Positions 9,445-21,435 of a DNA stretch of 64,000 nucleotides are shown here, one piece after another. A program made the position numbers and the translations under genes. The DNA comes from Alisma plantago-aquatica (Eukaryota; Streptophyta; Magnoliopsida; Alismatales; Alismataceae). Below the pieces are notes generated by a model, which worked only from the letters and a program-made list of their open reading frames with translations, was not told the origin of the DNA and ran no database searches. Position 1 is the stretch's first letter; every line of letters starts with the position of its first letter. Where the stretch lies: positions 1,131,003,244 through 1,131,067,243 of the forward strand of contig OY856412.1 in the NCBI GenBank assembly GCA_963693085.1, given 5' to 3'.

Positions 9445-10984
9445 TGTTGACCTAGGTGTCGCACATTGCCCATATTTTGATAATGACTTAACCATTCCAT
9501 TCATATGTATCTAACAAATCTATTTGAGATCATTGCAGATATTAGATACAAGAAAAGAATCTCCTTTATCTCCAAAGCTACTCTTCCGGCACATGCAAAA
9601 CATGTGACTTTTAACCGCTTTGTAATATAGCCCTTAGAGGCTTAGAACATTTTATGTAATCACTCATAATCATGTTTTGCATTGTATCTAAGATGGATAA
9701 AATGATTGGGACTCAAAAATCCATCGTTTGTACAGTTTATGAAAATTCCAAAATACCCTTAACAGGGATTTTGTCGGCCGAATTCCAAACTCGGCCGATC
9801 CATATATTCTGGAATTTTCTGGGCTGTCGGCCGAGTTTCCAACTCAGCCGATCCCTGTTCGGTCGAGTTTCAATGATAGGAAACTCGGCCGATCCACTGG
9901 TTGGTCAAGACTGAAGGTCGACCGATCGGTCGAGTTTCCCCATGGAAACTCGGCCGACAGTCTGCCTCTCAGACTTGTCGCCTAGTGTGTCGGCCGAGTT
10001 GCCTTTAATGAAACTCGGCCGATCGGACTGTACTGGAATGCAGAAAAAGCAATTCCAACCGTTGGAGGAGTTGGTGGGACTCAAAATAGATCCGTTGCAA
10101 GTTGTAAAATGGCTAGTTTGTGCCACTTAACTCTCCCAACCTCAAAGGGACACCCTCAACTATAAATAGGACCTCTTGGACTTCATTCCAAGGTTGCTCA
10201 TTCACATATGCTTGGTCCTAGCCTTAGTTGAGTGGTTTCTAATCCTTTGAGCCCCTTTCTCTCTCTACCTTCAAAGCAAATTCGTGAGTATGAGTGAGTT
10301 AGGATCCCATGTATGAGAGCTATCATTTGTAATCTTGTAAATCTCTCCTTTCCACTTCTCCCATCTCCATTCTCTATGAAGATTGATTGAAGTTTCTTCT
10401 CCGAGTGAAAGAGAAGAAGGTTGCTGTTCTTCCCCAAGTGAAGGAGAAGAAGGCTAGCTGCTCCAGGCCTCCAAGTGAAGGAGGAAGGTGCTAAAGCTCT
10501 CCAAGTGAAGGAGAGGTGCAAGGCAAAGCTCAAGCAAGATGGGTAATTCCTGCAAGGCCGAAGACTAGAGCAAGAGTAGGTAAGTCCTTTGAAGAAGGCT
10601 GAAGACTACTTGCTTGGTGGGTAAGTCCTTGGTGAGGTAGAAGATCTTGGCTTGATATATAAGTCCTTGGATGGTTGGTAGTTGTAGCTTGTAATCTTAT
10701 TGTGTGATATATATAAGAGAACCAAGTTACAAATCCTAGAGCCTAACCAACTCTAGGTAGTGGACTGACATTGCTCCTAAGTTTAGGACATGGAACCACT
10801 CTAAACCACCTGTCCAAGTGCATGCTTTCCTTGTCTCTTATCCTTGCTTTGTATGCTAGTTTAGGACATCAAATTGCTGTTTTGAATTAAGTTCTGCACT
10901 TAATATAATTTGGTGGTCTAATCACTTTTGTGAAGTTTGTGAAGCTCTATTCAACCCCCCCTTCTAGAGCCCATTGATCCAACA
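9445..10984 (+). repeat. 3' LTR of the Sirevirus, complete (1540 bp)
   Basis: It starts TGTTGACC immediately after the polypurine tract and ends CCAACA. It is identical to the 5' LTR over the shared 1387 bases except for three substitutions. The TCGGCCGA cluster lies at 9774-10022 and the TATA box at 10161-10167. Sequence after 10984 is homologous to another LTR family, which fixes the right end of the insertion. Confidence 0.95.
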
Positions 10985-11875
10985 AAAGCAAGCTTCCAAT
11001 TCATTTTGTTTCACTTGGTTATGAGATAATGAGCAAATATAATGAATGTCTAAAGAATGATATTACTCAATGACACATGTCTTCAAGTACGTGACTTGAA
11101 CAATGAGATCATACATACGATAAGAGTATGTACATTCTTGTTATGTCTCTATTTGGATGATGTTGTGGAAGGTTGATAGACATCAATAATACTTAAGACT
11201 AGAGTGTATATTGGTTGATGACATAATCTCATCAGTATGATATCAAACCAAACACATAGATACTTGTTAAAAAACAATGTATCAGATTGACCCACCTTGA
11301 GAGTGACACATGGAAACCATGCTTGATGGTCATAGTCATCTCCCACAGTGAAGGTGGTGAGTGTGGTTCTTATACCTGAAGTCACTACACTCATCACATG
11401 TCATTCACTGTGCTTTGACGTCATCCACCGTGATTCTAAATAAGGGTTACCATAAAGGTGATGATTGGATATGTTATGACATATGGGGATGACTGTGAGT
11501 GATGTATATGAGATTTGTCCCTCCTACTGGAGTATGATATCCATGCCACTTGATAAGCGAGACTAAGAAAAGCATGTGCATGCACATGTGAATCAATATA
11601 TGATTTGAGGTCACATATATCTCAGACAGTCTTCTTTGGTTCAAGGAACATTAATTGAACATTGATAGGATGACGATTCCATGCCTCGAGTTCATTCTGA
11701 ATGTCAGAGACAAAGGAAATTATACAATCACTAAAACACCTAACAAGATTGTATCTTGAATTTGTTATCCAACTTTCCATTCACTTGGGTAGCACTGATA
11801 TCTGACTAGGCACCGCTCTTTGCTTGTGATGTCATAAACTAGTTATAGAGGTTCAATGCCAACGTGATATAGGAT
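10985..11875 (+). repeat. LTR of family C, copy 1, left segment
   Basis: The segment aligns with about 24985-25876 (the phrases GATGTCTAAAGAATGAT and CTTCAAGTAC are shared) at clearly lower identity than the LTR pairs. It is interrupted on the left by the Sirevirus and on the right by the family D LTR. The alignment continues at about 23,525. No coding sequence is seen. Confidence 0.7.
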
Positions 11876-12302
11876 TGATGCGGCCCTATTTTAGGGCTTC
11901 ATCATGTGCCTTTTTGCATGATAACCACATCTAAACAGTTTAGATTACAAGTTATTCCCCTCAATATGATCTTTTATGATAAATGCACTTATGCCTCCTT
12001 TTGTGTGTATCTCAGGGCACTTATGCATGCATTGATGCATGGGAGAAAGATGAAGAACATCTATGGGGTCTTACACCCCAAGAGTGGACCTATCTCTTCT
12101 TGAGATTTCCTTGGATGCATAAGAGCAATTCAAAGTAAAAGGAGGCTAGATGAAGAAGATGAAGTAGAGATCAACACCAAAAAGCCCCAAAACGGTCGTG
12201 GTACATCACCACATTCGTGGGAATTATGCTCCAAAAGTCACAGGAAATGTGCTCAATTTACACATGAATGACCACGGTTGTGGTCATCACAACGACCGTG
12301 GT
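11876..12302 (+). repeat. LTR of family D, left segment
   Basis: The segment starts TGATGCGGCCC, where similarity to family C stops. It contains palindromic CCACGG/CCGTGG units (for example around 12192-12222 and 12270-12300). It is cut at 12302 by the LARD and resumes at 21436. The style is like Ty3/gypsy Tat/Athila LTRs, but the assignment is tentative. Confidence 0.5.
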
Positions 12303-15297
12303 TGTTACGACCCCATCTGAGCTTAATTGGTAAACTAGGGTTTACCTAGACAATTGCAAAGATTAATTGGAATAATCATTCTTGAAATCTCATTAATGAC
12401 GATAACACAATTAGGATGTTTTAACTATGATAAGAAGTCTAAATGTTCTTTTGTCTTGTGAATTAGGTTTTGAGAAACATAAACCCTAATCGGCCCAATA
12501 TAGGGTTTTGATGATACATGAATACAGAATTTGATAAGTAGAATGTATCACTAAATGATTTTTAGTATTTTATGTGTAACTCTGATTTACTTCAAATTTT
12601 GATATGATTTGGATATATAAAATGTGAACAACATTAGAAAATATCAGAATTTTTGAAGAATGCTCTGACCTGTTTATTGGCCGAGTTTCAAACTCGACCG
12701 ATCACAATTTCAGATTTATATAGCAGTGTGGTAATTGAATTTTATCTTTTTATTGGTATATCCAATTGATCTCAAATTTTAACTGTGCTTGAAAAACACA
12801 ATTTTAGACACTCTGTTAAATTGGCATAATTTTTGGATGACTTTTGAATCCCTACAGTAAGGGTGTCGGTCGAGTTCTGTGCAGGACAAACTCGGCCGAA
12901 TATTCTGCAGACTGCAATATAGCAGTGCACTTTTCGATTTTTAATTAATTATTGGTAACTTGAAATGATCTCAAATTTTTACTGGAGGTCTGAAACTCCA
13001 TTAGGTATAACATATAAAATTTCCAGAATTTTAGGAGCTTCTTTTAGCTGTTCAGTAGGCGAATTACAGAAGCTATTGTGAAACTGAATATTCAGCCAAT
13101 ATAATTAAAGATGAGTGTAGGGTCAATTTGCAATTGACCCAAGCAGCTCAAATGGTCTATATGAGTAACCACACACACAAGTAGCTCTAATTCTTAGTCA
13201 TTCACTCCAGAGAAACGAAAATCTAGAGAGAGAGGGAGAGTTAGGGCTTGAGTGGAGAAAGAGGAGGAATTGCTGAATTAGGGTTCTGCGGTCCCAAGAA
13301 TGGTGAAATCAAGTAAGTTTGGATCCTTTGCATAGAATTTTATGGTGAATCTTCTCTCTCATGTCAAGATTCCGTCCATGCTCTGATTTGATCCAAGATG
13401 ATGTCGAAATTCCCTATTTTCTCACCCTTTCTTCATAATCCCTCATTTTCAAGGTTTCCGAGTTGAATGGAAGAAGAATTGGGAGATTTGCTAGGGATTT
13501 GATAGGAATTCGAGATTCCCTGAGTTGAGCTGCAGTTGTGAGGTGTTTTCACACCTTAGGGTGAGTGGGTTCTTCCTTCAAACAGTGTAATGCCCGAATT
13601 TGATTATAGCACCTAAATCCCTAAATGCTTAGCATGTGATTCTCAATCCTGAATGTGTCCGTTTGATTTAAGTTGTTGCAAATTGATATGTTATGGATTC
13701 CTTCTTTGTTTGAATGACTCCTTAATGGTAGATTCACATCAGAAACGTATACAACACCTCCTAGTAAGAATGCCTTTTAGATTTATATCAAATGATGCAG
13801 TTAGGTTTTACCCTAAGAGTAGGGTGTTGGCATGTGATGAATGAATAAGGCAAATGAAACCCTAAGGATAGGGTTTTCAATGAATCATATTATGGTAATA
13901 TGAAAGGTCTCGATATGAGATGTGGTGATGATTAATTGTTGAATTGTATGTTTCTAGTGCATTTAACTTTATATGCTTGCTCTCTCTGAGATGATATCTA
14001 CATACTGCAGGGCTTCTTATATTTCAATACATATCTCGTAAATTACAGGTGATGAGATATGACATGCCCTAGAAAGGGATGTTACTGAGATATGGTATAT
14101 GTTGAATACATGAGCTATGATGTTTATATGTTAATCAGTTAATAGACTTAAGTGCCCTAACACCGTAGAACCCCTTTGACAGATCTGCTTCTTAGGGGTG
14201 AAACTCGTGTTGCAACATCATCCGTGCTTGTGTCATGGACACACGAGGAAAGAGAGGCAGTGTCCAACAACAATCGTGCTTGTGTCACGATGGCACTGGA
14301 GGAAAAATGGGGGTTATTCAACATCATCCGTGCTTGTGTCACGGAGGTAACCCGGTGAGACTCTCCGCCTGTGTACTCAGGTTAGAGGAGGAGTCTAGAG
14401 CACTCAGAGTAGTGCCTTGAGGCCGTAGAGCCTATGAGTCAGGCCGGAGAGCCTGGGGTCCTGTGGCAGAGCAGGGCTGGCGTCAGACTTAGCATTTCCC
14501 GGGTGTGTCGCTAAGTCTTGTACGGTGGGATCGCAGTTCGCTACGGATCTTAATATGCAGGGTACACTGCATATGATTAGGGCATAATAATAATCTAAAA
14601 TATGATCATATAGGTTCACAGAGTTCCTTATAAATGAAAGAGTTAAGGAAGACTAGAGCATAGTCCTCTAGTAGTTATTCTTTGGATGCAAGATTTACAT
14701 TCTTTGTTATTTCAATTATATTGTTTTAGAACTGCTCAGTGTAGTATTTATTGTTGTTAAATTTCATATCGTTTACTCAAATTATATCTGTAATCACATT
14801 AGTGCATTAGTCTGTTTCCATGAAGTACTCATTCACTGAGCGAGTAGGCTCACCCCTCTACTCAAACATTTTTAGGGTTAACCGCGTGGACTTGGAGATG
14901 GTCAGAGCTTCAGTGTAGATCTGCCACAAGAGTTGAGTACAAGATTAGTTGAGTCAGTCGGTCCTTGTCACTCTAGGTCCTCAGTAAGAGATAAGAGAGA
15001 GAGTTGTAATTACGATGTGTAATATTGCTCCTCTTTGATATGTATGCTAATTAACAAGTTTTATGTGTACAAGTTGTGAAAGACATCATGAATGTTTATA
15101 CATGTATCTTTTCTATTAAAGTCTGATTAGTAAAAGAAATGTTCATATTCCTTTGTTAGGATGTTATGTGGTTCATTGCGGAGAATCAAGAGTTTAAAGG
15201 AAAAGAAAAAGTTAAGGGTGTTCTTTGTGTTGCTTACAAATCCCATCTTATGCCCTAATCTCATGATTTGAGGAAATTGTGAGATCGGGGTGTAACA
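12303..15297 (+). repeat. 5' LTR of the LARD (2995 bp)
   Basis: Direct repeat of 18441-21435. It holds TCGGCCGA-type inverted repeats (12676-12700 and 12865-12899), a TATA-like CTATATGA at 13158-13165, and a leader with AGAGAGAGAGGGAGAG. A GC-richer block at 14150-14480 contains repeats of CGTGCTTGTGTCA. The ORFs of about 60 codons are conserved in both LTRs only because the LTRs are recent copies. Confidence 0.95.
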
Positions 15298-15300
15298 GTT

Positions 15301-15312
15301 TGGTATCAGAGC
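15301..15312 (+). other. Primer-binding site of the LARD
   Basis: TGGTATCAGAGC begins three bases after the LTR end at 15297. It matches initiator tRNA-Met, as in other plant LTR elements of this window. Confidence 0.92.
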
Positions 15313-18300
15313 TTAGGGTGAGTTGTCAAGGACCATTAAGTTAGTAAGTTAGAGTCCTATGTGTGGCAGATAGGAGATGTTTGATGTTAGCTTTGGGGAT
15401 TTGAGTAGTTGGATATCCTGGCCCGATATCTGAGTACTTTGATCAACCAGTACAAGCTACTCTGTCTATTCTCTCACGTATACCCTGGCCAGGTATACAG
15501 TGGAAGAATGGGCTAGAGATGAACCCTAGAAATGTTAGGGTTAGAAAACGAGAAAAGAAACAAGAATTAAGAGCATAAATGTAAAAGGAGATAGAACTTA
15601 CATTTCATAATGTTGTTTTTGTTGGAAATGTATAGAAATGCTCTTATATGTTTGAATTGAAATATTCAATACTTTGAAATATGGGTCTTTAATATCTGTT
15701 GTACACTATGCAATTGTAGCATTTATTGATTTTATTCTTTGTAACAAGTAGACTAGAATTGACCTTTGAATGGGCTTTTGTTTCTATAGTTTGGCCCGCT
15801 GATTCGAGTGAAATTGACATCAGCAGGTCTGTTTAGGTTTTCAGTCTGTACACGATTCGGCCGAGTTGTATGTGATTCGGCCGAGTTTCCTTAATAGGCA
15901 ATCGAACAGCAAACTGATCGGCCGAGTTGTATGTAATTCGGCCGAGTTTCCTTTTTCAGGAAATCAAACGGCAAGTTGATCGGCCGAGTTGTGAAGCAAT
16001 CGGCCGAGTTTCTGACCAATCGGCCGAGTTTCTGAGCTGTGAGTGGCAGTTCAGGAAGAATGTAATCCTTTGTAGTTCTTGGCTTCATGATTTCAGGTTT
16101 GGCCTGGTCCGGTTGGCAGGATGCGTTATTAGGATCTAATGAATCCTATCAATAGCATAATAAGAATAGAATTGGAATAATTAGACCCACATCAGAGTAA
16201 GAATGTACATACAGTAAGATGTTGAAACATATGGGCAAGATCAGAACAACTAAGAATTAGTTGAAACTGATATCTGAGGTTTAACTTTGGGGTCTCAAAT
16301 GTGAAACCCTTAATTGGGAATAGTAGAACATGATATGAAGTCCATAATCAGTTTATTGATTAATATTACATGAACTATACATATGAAATATAGAAAAGAT
16401 ATGTGAAATGTATGCATGGTTCAAGATAACAAGAATCAATCATGAATAATGAATCATATAATAGAGTATAATGCTTTTATGAACTCTAAAGTAAAGGCTA
16501 AGTAGAGAATAGGGTTGAGCATTCAATAGGTCCATAGAAGTAAAGAGTCTTCAAAAGAGTAAAAGTGAAGAGGATCGTATGAACATGTAATTCATAAGAC
16601 TAGAACAACAAACTAGTTTCTAAGTAAAGAACATAGGTGCAGTTTAACGAATGAATAAGTCATACAAAGGTGGACTGTATTCATAAGAGAAAAACTTGAT
16701 TGAAAGAGAAACTATGTTTGACCCAAGCATGATCCACTTGATTTAAAAATGAAGAATATGTAATGTATTCAACATGAGGAAAAAACCAATAGAAGGACTA
16801 TTAATTTAGAACGTTAACTTCGCAATAGTATAAAGATAAAGGAGGAAATATGTGCAACATGGTATACATGACCATACATATGAATAAGCAACATGGTCAT
16901 AAGAGAAAAAAAAATTAGAATTAAAGATGACGGGTTAAAGAGTAGTATATGGTAAGAGGACTATGAAACGTAAGAAAGGGTTTGAAATATGATGGAAAAA
17001 TTATAATATAAAGAGGTTGTGAGATTCAGGCAGGTACTAATTAATCAAATATCTCTGTTGATAACTAAGTAAATATGCATACGAGAATGTATTAAGGGAA
17101 TGTTTGAATACAAGAATTCCAAGTCTTAAAATCATCTTCTCTTTTATATATTCCTTAATGAGAGCAAGATGGGAATGATATGATAAGAGAAAATGAATCA
17201 TATATGGTGCATAACTACCTTGGTGGGGTCATCTAGTGAATGTAATAGTGACATACATTATGATGAAGTGTGATAAGAAATAAATTTTTGTGTGATAGCA
17301 AGAATGATGAATAATCTATTCCTATCTTAAATGATTCAATGCTAATGATGTTTATTGTATATAATCATATGAAAAGGATAGGTAGAAAAAAGTAAAGAAG
17401 TAATGAATGAGCAGAAAGATATGGGAAAGCACTAGCTTTGTGTAATATGTGAATTTGTTTTTACATGTATGATTTGTTGAAGGCATATTAAGATATGAAG
17501 TTGGTTCTACATATGATTTCAGTGTATTTGTGCAAGCTATATGTTAAATTAAAGGTGCATGATAGTTGTAGTAATTCATACCAGATATGCATCCTAGTAT
17601 TGTGTATTTGTGATATGGTGATACGGTTTGGATGATGTCAGAACACATGGAGAGATACCCTGAACAAGGTAGTCATACATATTCACTCATAATAATAGAA
17701 AAGGATGATAATCAGATTGTTTGGACAAGTAACCCTAATGAGGTGTAGCTTGTTATACCTAGCTCTAATATAACTGAGTGATGGTAATTGAGTATGATTA
17801 ATGTTTGAATGACTGATATAATTGTGGATTACCTTATTAGTGATGTTGAAACTCTAAAATGATATAATATGATGGTTACACTTTGAATTGTGTGTGGGCC
17901 CATAACCCACAGGTCCCAGGATCGAAACAGGATAGTATGGAATGAGGTGGTAATGCTTCACCTCATGCATCCATGACCCAATGGGGATGCCAAGAGTAGT
18001 ATTGTGCAATTGATTGTTGAATCTAGTCTTTTAATTCAAGACTGTTTTGCTATCTGAGCAGCATGTTATTAAAGTTTAAAACAGCATGGTGAACTTGCTT
18101 TTGTCACTTAAAGGTGATACAGAACAATAGAACTCTCTGAACAGCGTAAGTTGAGATAGTTGTATCAGAGTATCAGAGTTGCGCAGTGAAAGCGTGGTGG
18201 TTTATCTTTGCATTCTATGTTTGACTGTGGCATAAAGAATTTGCTTGATATCATTGAGAACTATTTGAAATATGTTGTGATTTAGTAAAGAATTAAAAGA

Positions 18301-18426
18301 TCTAATGTTGAAAACTACATTCGGGTATGAAATACAAGAATATAATGGCATGGAAGGATTTAGAAGTTTAGAATAACCTTGAATGTATCTTTCTTGTAGG
18401 TTCATGTTTCGAGGACGAAACATTCT
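15313..18426 (+). other. Non-coding interior of the LARD
   Basis: The interior is AT-rich with no reading frame of note and no recognisable gag or pol remnant. Its only structured part is the palindrome array at 15857-16027. Purine-rich stretches such as AAGTAAAGAGTCTTC occur throughout. Confidence 0.8.
15857..16027 (+). promoter_or_regulatory. Array of seven TCGGCCGAGTT units inside the LARD
   Basis: Seven exact copies of TCGGCCGAGTT start at 15857, 15877, 15918, 15938, 15980, 16000 and 16020. Six of them form three pairs with a 20-bp repeat distance inside each pair. All point the same way, unlike the inverted arrangement in the Sirevirus LTR. No gene lies nearby. Confidence 0.85.
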
Positions 18427-18440
18427 AAGGGGGGGAGAGT
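18427..18440 (+). other. Polypurine tract of the LARD
   Basis: AAGGGGGGGAGAGT directly precedes the 3' LTR at 18441. It primes plus-strand synthesis. Confidence 0.9.
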
Positions 18441-21435
18441 TGTTACGACCCCATCTGAGCTTAATTGGTAAACTAGGGTTTACCTAGACAATTGCAAAGA
18501 TTAATTGGAATAATCATTCTTGAAATCTCATTAATGACGATAACACAATTAGGATGTTTTAACTATGATAAGAAGTCTAAATGTTCTTTTGTCTTGTGAA
18601 TTAGGGTTTGAGAAACATAAACCCTAATCGGCCCAATATAGGGTTTTGATGATACATGAATACAGAATTTGATAAGTAGAATGTCTCACTAAATGATTTT
18701 TAGTATTTTACGTGTAACTCTGATTTACTTCAAATTTGGATATGATTTGTATATATAAAATGTGAACAACATTGGAAAATATCAGAATTTTTGAAGAATG
18801 CTCTGACCTGTTTATCGGCCGAGTTTCAAACTCGACCGATCACAATTTCAGATTTATATAGCAGTGTGGTAATTGAATTTTATCTTTTTATTGGTATATC
18901 CAATTGATCTCAAATTTTAACTGTGCTTGAAAAACACAATTTTAGACACTCTGTTAAATTGGCGTAATTTTTGGATGACTTTTGAATCCCTACAGTAAGG
19001 GTGTCGGTCGAGTTCTGTGCAGGACAAACTCGGCCGAATATTCTGCAGACTGCAATATAGCAGTGCACTTTTCGATTTTTAATTAATTATTGGTAACTTG
19101 AAATGATCTCAAATTTTTACTGGAGGTCTGAAACTCCATTAGGTATAACATATAAAATTTCCAGAATTTTAGAAGCTTCTGTTAGCTGTTCAGTAGGCGA
19201 ATTACAGAAGCTATTGTGAAACTGAATATTCAGCCAATATAATTAAATATGAGTGTAGGGTCAATTTGCAACTGACCCAAGCAGATAAAATGGTCTATAT
19301 GAGTAACCACACACACAAGTAGCTCTCATTCTTCGTCATTCACTCCAGAGAAACGAAAATCTAGAGAGAGAGGGAGAGTTAGGGCTTGAGTGGAGAAAGA
19401 GGAGGAATTGCTGAATTAGGGTTCTGCGGTCCCAAGAATGGTGAAATCAAGTAAGTTTGGATCCTTTGCATAGACTTTTATGGTGAATCTTCTCTCTCAT
19501 GTCAAGATTCCGTCCATGCTCTGATTTGATCCAAGATGATGTCGAAATTCCCTCTTTTCTCACCCTTTCTTCATAATCCCTCATTTTCAAGGTTTCCGAG
19601 TTGAATGGAAGAAGAATTGGGAGATTTGCTAGGGATTTGATAGGAATTCGAGATTCCCTGAGTTGAGCTGCAGTTGTGAGGTGTTTTCACACCTTAGGGT
19701 GAGTGGGTTCTTCCTTCAAACAGTGTAATGCACGAATTTGATTATAGCACCTAAATCCCTAAATGCTTAGCATGTGATTCTCAATCCTGAATGTGTCCGT
19801 TTGATTTAAGTTGTTGCAAATTGATATGTTATGGATTCCTTCTCTGTTTGAATGACTCCTTAATGGTAGATTCAAATCAGAAACGTATACAACACCTCCT
19901 AGTAAGAATGCCTTTTAGATTTATATCAAATGATGCAATTAGGTTTTACCCTAAGAGTAGGGTGTTGGCATGTGATGAATGAATAAGGCAAATGAAACCC
20001 TAAGGATAGGGTTTTCAATGAATCATATTATGGTAATATGAAAGGTCTCGATATGAGATGTGGTGATGCTTAATTGTTGAATTGTATGTTTCTAGTGCAT
20101 TTAACTTTATATGCTTTCTCTCTCTGAGATGATATCTACATACTGCAGGGCTTCTTATATTTCAATACATATATCGTAAATTGCAGGTGATGAGATATGA
20201 CATGCCCTAGAAAGGGATGTTACTGAGATATGGTATATGTTGAATGCATGAGCTATGATGTTTATATGTTAATCAGTTAATAGACTTAAGTGCCCTAACA
20301 CCGTAGAACCCCTTTGACAAATCTGCTTCTTAGGGGTGAAACTCGTGTTGCAACATCATCCGTGCTTGTGTCATGGACACACGAGGAAAGAGAGGCAGTG
20401 TCCAAAAACAATCGTGCTTGTGTCACGATGGCACTGGAGGAAAAATGGGGGTTATTCAACATCATTCGTGCTTGTGTCACGGAGGTAACCCGGTGAGACT
20501 CTCCGCCTGTGTACTCAGGTTAGAGGAGGAGTCTAGAGCACTCAGAGTAGTGCCTTGAGGCCGTAGAGCCTATGAGTCAGGCCGGAGAGCCTGGGGTCCT
20601 GTGGCAGAGCAGGGCTGGCGTCAGACTTAGCATTTCCCGGGTGTGTCGCTAAGTCTTGTACGGTGGGATCGTAGTTCGCTACGGATCTTTATATGCAGGG
20701 TACACTGCATATGATTAGGGCATAATAATAATCTAAAATATGATCATATAGGTTCACAGAGTTCCTTATAAATGAAAGAGTTAAGGAAGACTAGAGCATA
20801 GTCCTCTAGTAGTTATTCTTTGGATGCAAGATTTACATTCTTTGTTATTTCAATTATATTGTTTTAGAACTGCTCAGTGTAGTATTTATTGTTGTTAAAT
20901 TTCATATCGTTTACTCAAATTATATCTGTAATCACATTAGTGCATTAGTATGTTTCCATGAAGTACTCATTCACTGAGCGAGTAGGCTCACCCCTCTACT
21001 CAAACATTTTTAGGGTTAACCGCGTGGACTTGGAGATGGTCAGAGCTTCAGTGTAGATCTGCCACAAGAGTTGAGTACAAGATTAGTTGAGTCAGTCGGT
21101 CCTTGTCACTCTAGGTCCTCAGTAAGAGATAAGAGAGAGAGTTGTAATTACGATGTGTAATATTGCTCCTCTTTGATATGTATGCTAATTAATAAGTTTT
21201 ATGTGTACAAGTTGTGAAAGACATCATGAATGTTTATACATGTATCTTTTCTATTAAAGTCTGATTAGTAAAAGAAATGTTCATATTCCTTTGTTAGGAT
21301 GTTATGTGGTTCATTGCGGAGAATCAAGAGTTTAAAGGAAAAGAAAAAGTTAAGGGTGTTCTTTGTGTTGCTTACAAATTCCATCTTATGCCCTAATCTC
21401 ATGATTTGAGGAAATTGTGAGATCGGGGTGTAACA
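18441..21435 (+). repeat. 3' LTR of the LARD (2995 bp)
   Basis: Same length as the 5' LTR with a constant offset of 6138. Several differences are C/T or G/A, for example TCGGCCGA intact at 18815 but TTGGCCGA in the 5' copy. It is followed at once by the target duplication GTGGT. Confidence 0.95.

Larger units (their letters stand above)
1..10984 (+). mobile_element. Sirevirus-type Ty1/copia retrotransposon, nearly complete
   Basis: The order is LTR, tRNA-iMet primer-binding site, gag, pol (protease, integrase, reverse transcriptase, RNase H), an envelope-like ORF3, several polypurine tracts, LTR. Copia order (integrase before RT), a long coiled-coil Gag, a third ORF and repeated polypurine tracts mark the Sirevirus genus. 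The 3' LTR is complete (9445-10984). The 5' LTR lacks its first 153 bases because the window starts inside it. The two LTRs differ at only three of 1387 aligned bases (513 C/T, 745 G/T, 955 A/G, left/right) with no indels, so the insertion is recent. It sits inside an older LTR of family C, whose sequence resumes at 10985. gag and pol are full length. ORF3 has one internal stop. Confidence 0.93.
12303..21435 (+). mobile_element. Large non-coding LTR element (LARD), complete, TSD GTGGT
   Basis: The element has two LTRs of exactly 2995 bp (12303-15297, 18441-21435), each beginning TGTTAC and ending GTAACA. It has a tRNA-iMet primer site at 15301 and a polypurine tract at 18427-18440. A perfect 5-bp target duplication GTGGT flanks it (12298-12302, 21436-21440). 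The 3143-bp interior has no coding frame longer than about 75 codons, so it depends on another element's proteins. The sequence before the polypurine tract (CGAGGACGAAACATTCTAAG) is typical of Ty3/gypsy chromoviruses of the Tekay/Del group. By eye the LTRs differ at about 35 positions (about 1.2%), older than the Sirevirus but still young. Confidence 0.93.

Noticed and set aside
13653..13844. 63-codon frame repeated at 19791-19982
   Set aside because: Its conservation is explained by the two LTRs being recent copies; no start context or domain.
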